Positions 1 to 7,977 of a stretch of 64,000 nucleotides of DNA are shown here, one piece after another. Position numbers and translations under genes: made by a program. Numbering within the stretch: the first letter of the stretch is position 1; each line of letters begins with the position of its first letter. Source of the DNA: DATFDN01 sp963830565 (lineage in GTDB: Bacteria; Pseudomonadota; Alphaproteobacteria; Acetobacterales; Acetobacteraceae); NCBI GenBank assembly GCA_963830565.1, contig CAWHMO010000010.1, positions 62,001 through 126,000 of the forward strand, read 5' to 3'. The notes beneath the pieces are model-generated. The model was not told where the DNA came from. It made no database searches and was given only the letters and a program-made list of their open reading frames with translations.

Positions 1-1654
1 TCCGCGCCTCATCCAGCCCCCAGCGCGCCGCCAGATCATCATAGTAGTTGTCGGGAATGGACAGCATGTGGGCGCCGGCGGAGGCCGCGGCTGCGGCGGT
101 CGCAGCAGCGTTGCCGGTCGCGAAGGCGATGTGATGCACGCCCGCCCCGGCGAAGGCGGACACGAAGCGCCCCGTTGCGGTCTCGCGGCTTTCGGAGATG
201 TTCAGCGGCAGGCGCACGCTGCCGTCGCGGCTGACCATGGCGCGGCTGCGGATCAGCCCGAACGGGTCGGGGATTTCCACGAGCTGCTCGGCCTCGAAGC
301 CGAACACCGCCCGCCAGAACAGCACCGCCCCGTCCATCCGCCACGGCGGCAGTGCCTGCGCGACGTGATCGATGCCGGCCAGGTCGCCCTGCTCACCTGG
401 CGGGTCGAGGTCGAAATCGTCCTGCCAGATCGATCGCCCGGACGCGTCGGGCTGCACCAGATAGATCAGCGTGCCGTCCGGCGCGCGCACCGCGGGAATG
501 CGGCGCTCGCCTTCACCGACCTTCTCGTGCCATTCCTGGCACAGCAGGGTCTCGGCGCGGACCAGCGCGGCCCGCGCGTCATCGACGCGCAGCGCCATGG
601 CGCAGACCGATGGACCGTGCAGCAGGAAGTGCTCGGAGGCCGCGCTGTCCTGCTCGCGGTTCAGCACCAGATTGACCCGGCCCTGCCGATAGAGATCGAC
701 CGCCTTGGACCGGTGCGTACCGGCGTGGTGGAAGCCGAGCGTGGCCAAGAAGCCGGACAGTGCCTCCCCCGTCTCATCGTCCACGGCGAATTCCAGGAAC
801 TCGACGCCGTGGAAGCGGGGCGGCGGGGGCAGCGTGGCGAGCCCAGCCTCGGCCTCCACCAGCACGAGGGAGCGCAGCCCGTCGCGTGCCGTCAGGCGTG
901 CCGGGGCCGCACGGAATTCGTCATTGAACACCTCCAGCGAGAGCGGACCCGCATAGCCCGACGCGGCCACCGCGCGCAGGAAGCCGGCGACATCCAGCCC
1001 GCCCTGGCCAGGGAAGTTCCGATAGTGGCGGCTCCAGGACAGCGTGTCCATCGACAGCACCGGCGCATCAGCGAGCTGCACGAAGAACAGCCGATCGCCA
1101 GGAACCCGCGCAATGCCGGACGGATCGTCGCCAAGCGCCAGCGTATGGAAGCTGTCCGCGATCAGGCCTAGAGCAGGATGCGCAGCCTGCTGCACGATCT
1201 TCCACGCATGGCCCCAGCGTCTCACGTGCCGACCCCAGGCCAGCGCCTCGTAGCCGACGCGCAGGCCGCGGCGGGCGGCGCGATCCGCCATCTCGGCCAG
1301 GTCCGCGGCGGCACGGCTATCATCGCCGATCGTGGCGGACTGGGTATTGCTGCACACCAGCACGAGGTCGGTGCCGAGCTGCTCCATCACGTCGAACTTG
1401 CGCTCGGCGCGGTCGAGGCTGCGCGAGCGGCTGGCGTCGGGCATCGCCTCGAAATCGCGGAACGGCTGAAACAGGGTGATGGCGAGTTCCAGGTCAGCGG
1501 CGATGCGCCGCACATCCGCCGGCGAGCCGGGAAAGGTCAGGAGGTCGTTCTCGAAGATCTCGACCCCGTCGAAGCCGACCGTGGCGGCGGCCTCCAGCTT
1601 GTCGGCGAGGCTGCCGCTCAGGCAGACGGTCGCGATCGAGCGCGCACGGCCCAT
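1..1654 (-). CDS. quiC: 3-dehydroshikimate dehydratase fused to HPPD-like domain (QuiC type), 3' end off window
   Basis: Predicted to dehydrate 3-dehydroshikimate to protocatechuate in quinate/shikimate catabolism. The first ~270 residues read as a TIM-barrel sugar-phosphate isomerase/AP-endonuclease-2 domain (GFDGVEIFENDL near the start, LSLEVFNDEF near residue 240). A 4-hydroxyphenylpyruvate-dioxygenase-like VOC domain follows (HGVEFLEFAVDD, later GIDHVAQALP and GVHHIAFATGN). This two-domain order is that of Pseudomonas QuiC1. About 551 codons are visible and the C-terminus is cut by the window edge. ATG at 1652-1654 lies 8 nt after the BKACE stop, so it is the distal gene of the pcaH-pcaG-BKACE operon, which uses the protocatechuate it would make. 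Substrate is inferred from fold plus context. Confidence 0.85.
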   Translation of the reverse strand, partial: MGRARSIATVCLSGSLADKLEAAATVGFDGVEIFENDLLTFPGSPADVRRIAADLELAITLFQPFRDFEAMPDASRSRSLDRAERKFDVMEQLGTDLVLVCSNTQSATIGDDSRAAADLAEMADRAARRGLRVGYEALAWGRHVRRWGHAWKIVQQAAHPALGLIADSFHTLALGDDPSGIARVPGDRLFFVQLADAPVLSMDTLSWSRHYRNFPGQGGLDVAGFLRAVAASGYAGPLSLEVFNDEFRAAPARLTARDGLRSLVLVEAEAGLATLPPPPRFHGVEFLEFAVDDETGEALSGFLATLGFHHAGTHRSKAVDLYRQGRVNLVLNREQDSAASEHFLLHGPSVCAMALRVDDARAALVRAETLLCQEWHEKVGEGERRIPAVRAPDGTLIYLVQPDASGRSIWQDDFDLDPPGEQGDLAGIDHVAQALPPWRMDGAVLFWRAVFGFEAEQLVEIPDPFGLIRSRAMVSRDGSVRLPLNISESRETATGRFVSAFAGAGVHHIAFATGNAAATAAAAASAGAHMLSIPDNYYDDLAARWGLDEAR

Positions 1655-1662
1655 CGCGGTTC

Positions 1663-2502
1663 TCAGGCCGAACCGACCGGACGCAGTCCCAGCATCGAAC
1701 GCGCCTGCGCGGCCGTGGCCACTGGCCGACCGTACTCCGCGCACAGTTCCGCCACCCGCGCGACAAGCTGGGCGTTGCCGCCGGCGAGACGCTGCTTGTC
1801 CCAGCGCACGTTGTCCTCCAGCCCGGTGCGGCAATGCCCGCCCATCTCCAGGGCCCAGCGATTGACCTCCAACTGGTGCCGTCCGATTCCGGCCGCCGTC
1901 CAGGTCGCGCCGGGCAGCAGCTCACGCAGCTTGGCAACCTCGAAGTCGAGGATGTCGCGCCGGGCCGGAAGTGCGTGCTTGACGCCGAAGACGAACTGCA
2001 CGTGCGGCGGCGGCTCGATCAGCCCCTCGGCCACCAAGTCGGCGGTGTTGTAGAGCATGGCCAGATCGAAAACCTCGATCTCCGGCTTGATGCCGCCATC
2101 GCGCATGGTTGTGGCCAGGCTGCGCACGAAGTCCGGCGGGTTCTCGTAGACGATGGTCGGGAAATTCACCGACCCGGTGGCGAGGCTCGCCATGTCCGGA
2201 TGCAGATGCAGCATGGCGCCGCGCGCCTCCAGCGCCCGGCCCCGTCCGCCGGTCGAGAACTGCACGATCATGTCCGGGCAGTGCTGGCGGATACCTTGCT
2301 GAAGCCGGTCGAACTTGTCGGGATCGGAGCTTGGCGTCTCGTCGTCGTTGCGCACATGCACATGGACCAGCGCCGCCCCCGCCTCGTAGGCGGCGTGGGT
2401 GCTCTCGATCTGCTCGGGCACGGTGATCGGCACGGCCGGGTTGTCGCGCTTGCGCGGCACCGACCCGGTGATGGCGACGGAGATGATGCAGGGCTCGGCC
2501 AT
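1663..2502 (-). CDS. BKACE-family beta-keto acid cleavage enzyme (DUF849)
   Basis: A 279-aa protein of the BKACE/Kce family, Zn-dependent enzymes that condense a beta-keto acid with acetyl-CoA to give acetoacetate and a new acyl-CoA. The metal-binding motif HVHVR is near residue 46, with VQFSTGG and HLHPDMASL further on and the terminal-third EVNRWALEMGGHCRTGLEDN block. ATG at 2500-2502 is chosen over an upstream in-frame extension because it follows pcaG by 2 nt. In a protocatechuate operon the likely substrate is a ring-cleavage product such as beta-ketoadipate, in place of CoA-transferase/thiolase steps; that is inference, since BKACE substrates vary. Confidence 0.85.
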   Translation of the reverse strand: MAEPCIISVAITGSVPRKRDNPAVPITVPEQIESTHAAYEAGAALVHVHVRNDDETPSSDPDKFDRLQQGIRQHCPDMIVQFSTGGRGRALEARGAMLHLHPDMASLATGSVNFPTIVYENPPDFVRSLATTMRDGGIKPEIEVFDLAMLYNTADLVAEGLIEPPPHVQFVFGVKHALPARRDILDFEVAKLRELLPGATWTAAGIGRHQLEVNRWALEMGGHCRTGLEDNVRWDKQRLAGGNAQLVARVAELCAEYGRPVATAAQARSMLGLRPVGSA

Positions 2503-2504
2503 GG

Positions 2505-3041
2505 TCAGACCTCCAGGAACACGGTTTCGTCGGCGCCTTGCAGACGAATGTCGAGCCGCCACGCGGGCAATCCGTCGCGCTCGCCCACCTGCCGGGCGAT
2601 CAGGGTGGCGCGCTGCGCCGGTTCAAGACTGGTCAGCAACGGGTCCTGCTCGTTCAGCTTCTCGCCCTTGAAATAGGCGCGGGTATGCAGGTGAATCAGC
2701 AGGCCGCGCGCAAACAGCGTGATGGCCGCGTGCGGTGCCTGCGGCGTATTGGCTCCGGGCACACCCGGCACCGGCCCGGGCTTGAGCGTGATGAAGCGGA
2801 AATTGCCTTCGGCATCGGTCGCGGCCCGGCCGAAGCCGTCCCATGTGTCCGATGGTTCCGGGCTCGCCTGCCACAGCTCCACGCACGCATCGGAGACGGG
2901 CACCCCATCACCGTCGGTCACGGTGCCGATCAGCGCGATCCGCTCGCCTTTTGCCCCGAATTGCGTCAGGTCGGACCAGCTCGGGTCTTCCAGCAGGTGC
3001 CAGTAGGGGCCGATCGTCTGGCTGGCGGTAGCGGCGGGCAT
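2505..3041 (-). CDS. pcaG: Protocatechuate 3,4-dioxygenase alpha subunit
   Basis: Non-catalytic partner of PcaH in the intradiol dioxygenase that opens protocatechuate to beta-carboxy-cis,cis-muconate. The 178-aa length is normal for PcaG. The start reads TASQTIGPYWHLLEDPSW, followed by the intradiol core (CVELWQASPEP, GFGRAATDAEGNFRFITLKPG, HAAITLFARGLLIHLHTRAYF). It lacks the Fe-ligand tyrosines and histidine pair of the beta subunit, as expected. Its ATG shares one base with the pcaH stop codon, so the subunits are translationally coupled. Confidence 0.96.
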   Translation of the reverse strand: MPAATASQTIGPYWHLLEDPSWSDLTQFGAKGERIALIGTVTDGDGVPVSDACVELWQASPEPSDTWDGFGRAATDAEGNFRFITLKPGPVPGVPGANTPQAPHAAITLFARGLLIHLHTRAYFKGEKLNEQDPLLTSLEPAQRATLIARQVGERDGLPAWRLDIRLQGADETVFLEV

Positions 3042-3778
3042 CAGGCGTGCTCCCCATCAATGTCGCCATCCTCGAACGGCGTCTGGCCACGGCCGCGCAG
3101 CACGATGTCGAAGCGATAGCCGAGCGCCCATTCCGGCTGCGTTACCGAGAGATCGAAGTTCGCGATCAGCCGCGCACGCGCGGCCGGGTCCGGTACGGAG
3201 TTGAAAATCGGGTCGAGCGCCAGCAGTGGATCGCCAGGGAAATACATCTGCGTGACAAGCCGCTGTGCGAAACCCGCCCCGAACACGCTGTAATGGATGT
3301 GGTTCGGGCGCCAGGCATTGTGGTGGTTGCGCCACGGATAGGAGCCCGGCTTGACCGAGCTGAAGCGATACCGCCCCTCGGCATCGGAAAAGAGCCGCCC
3401 GATACCCTTGAAGTGCGGATCGAGCGGCGCGTCGTGCTGGTCGCGGTCATGGTTGTAGCGGCCGGCGGCGTTGGCCTGCCAGAGCTCGATCATTACGCGC
3501 GGCACGGCGCGGCCGTCCTCGTCCAGAACCCGGCCCTCCACGATGATGCGCTCGCCCATGGCCTCATGACCGCCAATGCGGGCGATGTCGATCAGCTCCG
3601 GATAGCGCGCCGGATCGAAGCGGGGAGCCAACATCTCGGTGGCGGTCTGCCCGCCCGGCAGACGCGCCAGCGAGCGCATCGGGTGACGCCTGGCCGTGCT
3701 GCCGTACTCGGGCGCATCCAAGGGGGGCTGCGTGCCAGGTCGAAAGGGCCGGAAGGGAACTGCGGTCGCGTCACTCAT
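3041..3778 (-). CDS. pcaH: Protocatechuate 3,4-dioxygenase beta subunit
   Basis: Catalytic subunit of the non-haem Fe(III) intradiol dioxygenase, 245 aa. The four expected ligands are recognisable: Tyr in AGRYNHD, Tyr in GSYPWRNHH and the His pair in RPNHIHYSVFG. ATG at 3776-3778 follows a good Shine-Dalgarno (AAGGAGAG); a longer upstream reading has no RBS. First gene of the leftward operon, divergent from aroQ across 154 bp carrying a putative TetR operator. Confidence 0.96.
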   Translation of the reverse strand: MSDATAVPFRPFRPGTQPPLDAPEYGSTARRHPMRSLARLPGGQTATEMLAPRFDPARYPELIDIARIGGHEAMGERIIVEGRVLDEDGRAVPRVMIELWQANAAGRYNHDRDQHDAPLDPHFKGIGRLFSDAEGRYRFSSVKPGSYPWRNHHNAWRPNHIHYSVFGAGFAQRLVTQMYFPGDPLLALDPIFNSVPDPAARARLIANFDLSVTQPEWALGYRFDIVLRGRGQTPFEDGDIDGEHA

Positions 3779-3932
3779 GATCGTCTCTCCTTGAACATTC
3801 CCGCGGGGATGCGCTCCGGCGGGATCGGCACCCGCATCGCGCATTTCTTGTTGACGTGGTTTAACCAGTTAGTCCATAGCCATGTCAACCGGCGTGGCAA
3901 GCCGGATCGAACGCAACGGGAAAGGACGCTCC
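3779..3932. promoter_or_regulatory. Divergent pcaH/aroQ promoter region
   Basis: The 154-bp interval between the divergent starts. It is locally AT-richer than its flanks (TTGTTGACGTGGTTTAACC) and contains the palindrome TGGTT-T-AACCA plus AACCAGTTAG at 3863-3872. Both arms must start here. No sigma-70 boxes are assigned with confidence. Confidence 0.6.
3863..3872 (+). promoter_or_regulatory. Putative TetR operator, copy 1
   Basis: AACCAGTTAG, identical to the 10-mer at 6075-6084 upstream of the TetR gene. It lies about 60 nt before the aroQ start, overlapping the palindrome TGGTTTAACCA. A role as operator is inferred from the exact duplication in two promoter regions linked to one regulator. 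Confidence 0.5.
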
Positions 3933-4382
3933 ATGACTTTCACCACGTATGTCCTGAACGGGCCTAACCTCAACCTGCTCGGCAAGCGGGAGCCGGATAT
4001 CTATGGCCGCGAGACCCTGGCCGATGTGGAGGCGGCCTGCCGGCGTGCCGGTTCCGAGTTGGGGCTCGACATCGTATTCCGCCAGAGCAACCGCGAATAC
4101 GAGCTGATCGACTGGATTCACGAGGCACGCGAGGCCGCGGCCGGAATCGTCATCAACCCCGCCGCCTTCACGCATACCTCGGTCGCGATCCTCGATGCGC
4201 TGTCAACATGCACCTGCCCGATCCTTGAAGTGCATATCTCCAACGTTCATCGCCGCGAGGATTTCCGCCATCACTCCTATGTCTCGCGCGTCGCGAGCGG
4301 CGTGATCGCCGGCTTCGGCACGCAGGGCTACGTATTGGCGCTGCAACGCCTCGCCCGCCTCCTCGGGAGCCAACCACAATGA
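3933..4382 (+). CDS. aroQ: Type II 3-dehydroquinate dehydratase
   Basis: Converts 3-dehydroquinate to 3-dehydroshikimate; in this cluster it would feed catabolism. The 149-aa length is typical of the dodecameric type II enzyme. Motifs: LNGPNLNLLGKREPDIYG near the N-terminus, FRQSNREYELIDWIHEA, INPAAFTHTSVAILDAL with the catalytic histidine region, and EVHISNVHRREDFRHHSY. ATG at 3933 follows GAAAGGA; a longer reading from 3882 has no RBS. It overlaps the next gene by 4 nt (ATGA). Confidence 0.96.
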   Translation: MTFTTYVLNGPNLNLLGKREPDIYGRETLADVEAACRRAGSELGLDIVFRQSNREYELIDWIHEAREAAAGIVINPAAFTHTSVAILDALSTCTCPILEVHISNVHRREDFRHHSYVSRVASGVIAGFGTQGYVLALQRLARLLGSQPQ

Positions 4383-5242
4383 CCCGCAATCAACGTCCGG
4401 CTTTCCTCATCGGCCTGATCGGCACCGGCATCCAGGCCTCGCGCACCCCGGCGATGCACGAGCGGGAAGGCGACGAGCAGGGCCTGCGCTACCAATACAA
4501 GCTGATCGACCTGGAACGGCTTGGGCTGGGCGTCGAGGCGCTGCCCGAGTTGCTGACCTCGGCCGAGCGGATGGGCTTCGCCGGCCTCAACATCACCCAC
4601 CCCTGCAAGCAGGCCGTCATCCCCCTGCTGGACGAATTGTCGGAGGACGCGCGCGCGCTCAACGCGGTCAACACGGTCGTGCTGCGCGACGGGCAGAAGA
4701 TCGGCCACAACACGGATTGGCACGGCTTCGCCGAGAGCTTCCGGCGCGGAATGCGGGACGTTTCCCTGGCCCGCGTGGTGCAGCTCGGCGCCGGCGGCGC
4801 CGGCTCGGCGGTCGCGTACGCGGCGATGACGCTCGGCATGGGGCAGCTCACCATCATCGATGTCGATGCGGCGCGCGCGCGATCCGTGGCCGACAGCCTG
4901 TGCGCCCGCTTCGGCGCCGGCCGCGCGGTGGCGGGCAGCGATGTGGCCGGCGCCATCGCCACGGCGGACGGGCTGATCAACACGACCCCGATCGGCATGG
5001 ACAAGTATCCCGGCCTGCCGCTGCCGGCCGAGCTGCTGCGCCCGCAGCTGTGGGTCGCCGAGATCATCTACTTTCCGATCGAGACTGCGCTGCTGCGCGC
5101 GGCACGCTCGATCGGCTGCCGCACCATCGACGGCGGCGGCATGGCGGTGTTTCAGGCGGTCGAGGCCTTCCGTCTGTTCACCGGCGTGACCCCCGATGCC
5201 GAGCGCATGCTCCGCCATTTCGCCTCACTGGGCGCGACCTGA
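4379..5242 (+). CDS. Quinate/shikimate dehydrogenase (NAD type, AroE family)
   Basis: A 287-aa AroE/YdiB/QsuD-family oxidoreductase interconverting quinate/3-dehydroquinate or shikimate/3-dehydroshikimate. The N-terminal substrate domain has GLIGTGIQASRTPAMHE and NITHPCKQ with the catalytic lysine. The Rossmann domain has QLGAGGAGSAVAYAA, with acidic IIDVDAAR after the second strand favouring NAD over NADP. The ASRTPAMH form, rather than the biosynthetic SLSPxMHN, fits the catabolic subgroup. It is coupled to aroQ by ATGA. Whether quinate or shikimate is preferred cannot be read. Confidence 0.9.
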   Translation: MTRNQRPAFLIGLIGTGIQASRTPAMHEREGDEQGLRYQYKLIDLERLGLGVEALPELLTSAERMGFAGLNITHPCKQAVIPLLDELSEDARALNAVNTVVLRDGQKIGHNTDWHGFAESFRRGMRDVSLARVVQLGAGGAGSAVAYAAMTLGMGQLTIIDVDAARARSVADSLCARFGAGRAVAGSDVAGAIATADGLINTTPIGMDKYPGLPLPAELLRPQLWVAEIIYFPIETALLRAARSIGCRTIDGGGMAVFQAVEAFRLFTGVTPDAERMLRHFASLGAT

Positions 5243-5320
5243 CCTGGCGCAACGACAAGGGCAGGACTGCGCCACTCATCGTCGGCGACGTTCACCGGAT
5301 CGAGCCGAGCTGAGCGCCTT

Positions 5321-6022
5321 TCAAGCTGCCCTGGAGCGAGAATCGCCGGTTCTCGCTTCTCCCTTTCTCGGTGTCAGCAGACCCAGGATCGCCTCGATGA
5401 TCATCGCCTTGTGCTTCTCGCGCAGCTTGGGCGAGGCAAGATCCTGCTGGAACAGCGTGCCGAAGGTGTGGCGGTTCGACACGCGGAAGAAGCAGAACGC
5501 GCTGATCATCATGTGAACGTCCTCCGGCGTGAGGTCGGCGCGGAACACGCCCGCCTGCTTGCCCCGGTCCAGAATCGCCGCCAGCGTCTCGATGACGGTG
5601 GCATTCAGCGCGAGGATCGCCTCGGACTGCGCTAGGAACCTGCCGTGGTGGATGTTCTCGATGCTGACCAGCCGGATGAAATCGGGATGCGCCTCCTGGT
5701 AGTCGAAGGTGAAGGCGATCATGCGCCTGATGGCCTCGGCCGGCGGCAGCGTCTCCAGCTCCAGGCCCTTCTCGACGGCGCGGATATCGGCATAGGCCCG
5801 CTCGAGCACGGCGAGGTAGAGCCCCTCCTTGCTGCCGAAATAGTAGTAGATCATCCGCTTGGTGGTCCGGGTGCGCGCCGCGATCGCATCCACCCGCGCG
5901 CCGCTCAGCCCATTCTCGGCGAATTCCTCGCGCGCCACCTCCAGGATGTCCTGCCGAGTGCGTTCCGGGTCGAGTTTGCGGGCCGAGGGGGGCGGTTCGG
6001 GTGTCTGGAGGTCTGGCGGCAC
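5321..6022 (-). CDS. TetR/AcrR family regulator, probable regulator of the quinate/protocatechuate genes
   Basis: A 233-aa regulator with an N-terminal HTH (RQDILEVAREEFAENGLSG ... RTTKRMIYYYFGSKEGLYLAV) and a C-terminal ligand domain. The GTG start at 6020-6022 is chosen because AAGGACG lies at the right distance and the longer in-frame reading runs into the region holding the presumed operator. It is convergent with the dehydrogenase gene. The identical 10-mer before its own start and in the pcaH/aroQ promoter region suggests autoregulation and control of both arms; the inducer is unknown. Confidence 0.88.
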   Translation of the reverse strand: MPPDLQTPEPPPSARKLDPERTRQDILEVAREEFAENGLSGARVDAIAARTRTTKRMIYYYFGSKEGLYLAVLERAYADIRAVEKGLELETLPPAEAIRRMIAFTFDYQEAHPDFIRLVSIENIHHGRFLAQSEAILALNATVIETLAAILDRGKQAGVFRADLTPEDVHMMISAFCFFRVSNRHTFGTLFQQDLASPKLREKHKAMIIEAILGLLTPRKGEARTGDSRSRAA

Positions 6023-6074
6023 GCCGGTCGTCCTTATGCGGCAGGGGGAACCCCAGCCTAGCACAGGATGTGCG

Positions 6075-6084
6075 AACCAGTTAG
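6075..6084 (+). promoter_or_regulatory. Putative TetR operator, copy 2
   Basis: AACCAGTTAG about 53 nt upstream of the TetR GTG start, matching 3863-3872. GCGAACCAG followed 9 nt later by CTGGTCGC makes an imperfect inverted repeat around it. Inferred autoregulatory site. Confidence 0.5.
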
Positions 6085-6096
6085 GTAATCTGGTCG

Positions 6097-7011
6097 CTAA
6101 ACCACATGCGCCGGGCGGAGCTTGCAGGCACGGGCGCACTCCCAGGTTTCAAGCTGGACCGTGGCGTGGCCGATGCCGAACCGCTCGCGCAATTCCGCCG
6201 GAACGCGCGACAGCAGCGCCGCGTCGTCGGCAGCATCGTCGCGCACCAGATGCGCCGTCAGCGCCGTTTCGGTGGTGGAGAGCCCCCAAATGTGAAGATC
6301 GTGGAGTTCGCTCACGCCGGGCAATGCGCGCAGCCAGTCCGCGACCGCGTCGGCATCGATGCCCTCAGGGACGGCGTCAAGCGACAAGCTGACTGCCTCC
6401 CGAAGCAGTTCCCAGGTGCCGACGACGATGACGCCCGCGACCACCAGGCTCACCGCCGCATCGACCCTGTTCCAGCCGGTCACGGCAATGACCACGCCGG
6501 CCACGGCGACACCGGCCGCGAGCCCGACATCCGCGGCCATGTGCGCGAATGCCGCCCGGAGATTGAGGTCATGCTCGCGGCCAGCGGCGAGCATCCAGAC
6601 CGAGGCGCCGTTGACGACGATTCCGGCGAGCGACACCGCCATGATGACGAAGCCCTCCGTCGGGACCGGGTTGGCCAGCCGCCGTGCTGCCTCCAGGGCG
6701 ATCGCGCCGGTCACGATCAGCAGGATAACCGCATTGGCCAGCGCCGACAGAATCGAGGCACGCCGCATCCCGTAGGTGAATTGCGCCGTCGGCTGGCGTG
6801 CGCCGAGCCAGACCGCGACCCCGCCGCCCACCAGCCCGATCACGTCCCCCAGATTATGGCCGGCATCGGCGAGCAGGGCGGTGGAGTGGATGGCGAGGCC
6901 GACTAGGGCCTCGATGACGACATAGGCGAGGTTGATCGCGGCCGCGATCGCGAAGGCCTTGCTCCCGCCGTCCGGCCGCGCATGGGAATGGCCGTGATGG
7001 TCATGCGGCAT
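6097..7011 (-). CDS. Cation diffusion facilitator (CDF) metal efflux protein
   Basis: An inner-membrane divalent metal/proton antiporter, 304 aa. It has a His-rich N-terminus (MPHDHHGHSHARPDGG), about six membrane segments, the HxxxD metal site pattern in LLADAGHNLGDVIGL and a second in AFAHMAADVGLAAG, and a cytoplasmic C-terminal domain (LHDLHIWGLSTTETALTAHLV). ATG at 7009-7011 is preferred over GTG 27 nt upstream because GGAG is correctly spaced. The metal (Zn, Co or other) cannot be told. Its 3' end reaches the putative TetR operator region. Confidence 0.9.
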   Translation of the reverse strand: MPHDHHGHSHARPDGGSKAFAIAAAINLAYVVIEALVGLAIHSTALLADAGHNLGDVIGLVGGGVAVWLGARQPTAQFTYGMRRASILSALANAVILLIVTGAIALEAARRLANPVPTEGFVIMAVSLAGIVVNGASVWMLAAGREHDLNLRAAFAHMAADVGLAAGVAVAGVVIAVTGWNRVDAAVSLVVAGVIVVGTWELLREAVSLSLDAVPEGIDADAVADWLRALPGVSELHDLHIWGLSTTETALTAHLVRDDAADDAALLSRVPAELRERFGIGHATVQLETWECARACKLRPAHVV

Positions 7012-7078
7012 GGCGTCTGCTCCAGTGCGAGCCGACACAGCAATCTAGTGCGGAACCCCGGCCAATGCGGAGCGAATC

Positions 7079-7282
7079 TCAGAACCCCTCGCGCTCCAGC
7101 CGCTTGCGCTCCAGCTTGCGGGCGCGGCGTACCGCTTCGGCCGCCTCGCGGGCGCGTCGCTCGGACGGCTTCTCGTAGTGGCGCCGGAGCTTCATCTCGC
7201 GGAACACCCCCTCCCGCTGCATCTTCTTCTTCAGCGCTTTCAGCGCCTGGTCGACGTTGTTGTCGCGAACGAGAACCTGCAC
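7079..7282 (-). CDS. rpsU: 30S ribosomal protein S21
   Basis: 67 aa, basic, normal S21 length. It reads VQVLVRDNNVDQALKALKKK, then FREMKLRRHYEKPSERR and a Lys/Arg-rich tail. The GTG start (7280-7282) follows AAGGAG; a 92-aa reading from further upstream is rejected since the family begins at VQVLVRDN. Divergent from def. Confidence 0.95.
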   Translation of the reverse strand: MQVLVRDNNVDQALKALKKKMQREGVFREMKLRRHYEKPSERRAREAAEAVRRARKLERKRLEREGF

Positions 7283-7428
7283 TTGGCCGCCTGCTCCTTC
7301 ATCGTGCCGTCCCACGCCTGCCGGGAACGCGCCTTCGCTCCCGCGCTTGGCGTCCAAGCCGGGCGGACGCCTATTACCATGTCCGTCACTCTCGCGAAAC
7401 CCGGACGGCGGCCCATATCGGAGCCAAG

Positions 7429-7977
7429 ATGGCCATTCTCAAGATCGCCCGGATGGGCAACCCGGTGCTGCTTCGGCCCTGCGAGCCGGTCCCCGACCCC
7501 GGCGCGCCGGAGATCCGCCGCCTCGTCGCGGACATGATCGAGACGATGGAGGATGCGCCGGGCGTGGGCTTGGCGGCGCCGCAGGTGCATGTGCCGCTGC
7601 GCCTGTTCGTGTTCCGCATCCCCGCCGAGCGCTCAAGCCAGGACTCCGAGGACGTGACCGTAGGGAACTCGGTACTCATCAACCCCAAGATCGAGCTGCT
7701 GTCCGATGACCGGGTCCTGCGATGGGAGGGGTGCCTCTCGATACCCGGATTGCGCGCCGCCGTCCCCCGCGCGCGCCGCGTGTGCTATCGTGGTGTCGAT
7801 TGCGACGGCAGGACGGTGGAACGCACCGTCTCCGGTTTTCACGCCGGGGTGATCCAGCACGAGTACGACCATCTCGACGGAATCCTATACACCATGCGCC
7901 TCAACGATTTCCGGCTGTTCGGCTTCACCGAGGATCTGGCGCGCGCGGCGCTGGCCGAAGGCAAGGTGCAAGCCTGA
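7429..7977 (+). CDS. def: Peptide deformylase
   Basis: Removes the N-formyl group from nascent proteins. The 182-aa protein has all three motifs: GVGLAAPQ, EGCLS (WEGCLSIPG, metal-ligand Cys) and HEYDH (QHEYDHLDG, metal His pair and catalytic Glu). ATG at 7429 gives MAILKIARMGNPVL, the usual family start; the longer open frame upstream is ignored. Its stop overlaps the next start (TGATG), coupling it to the COQ9-family gene. Confidence 0.96.
   Translation: MAILKIARMGNPVLLRPCEPVPDPGAPEIRRLVADMIETMEDAPGVGLAAPQVHVPLRLFVFRIPAERSSQDSEDVTVGNSVLINPKIELLSDDRVLRWEGCLSIPGLRAAVPRARRVCYRGVDCDGRTVERTVSGFHAGVIQHEYDHLDGILYTMRLNDFRLFGFTEDLARAALAEGKVQA

Noticed and set aside
7079..7357. A 92-aa S21 with an N-terminal extension
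   Set aside because: Family homology begins at VQVLVRDN, and the GTG there has AAGGAG upstream; the extension is unsupported.
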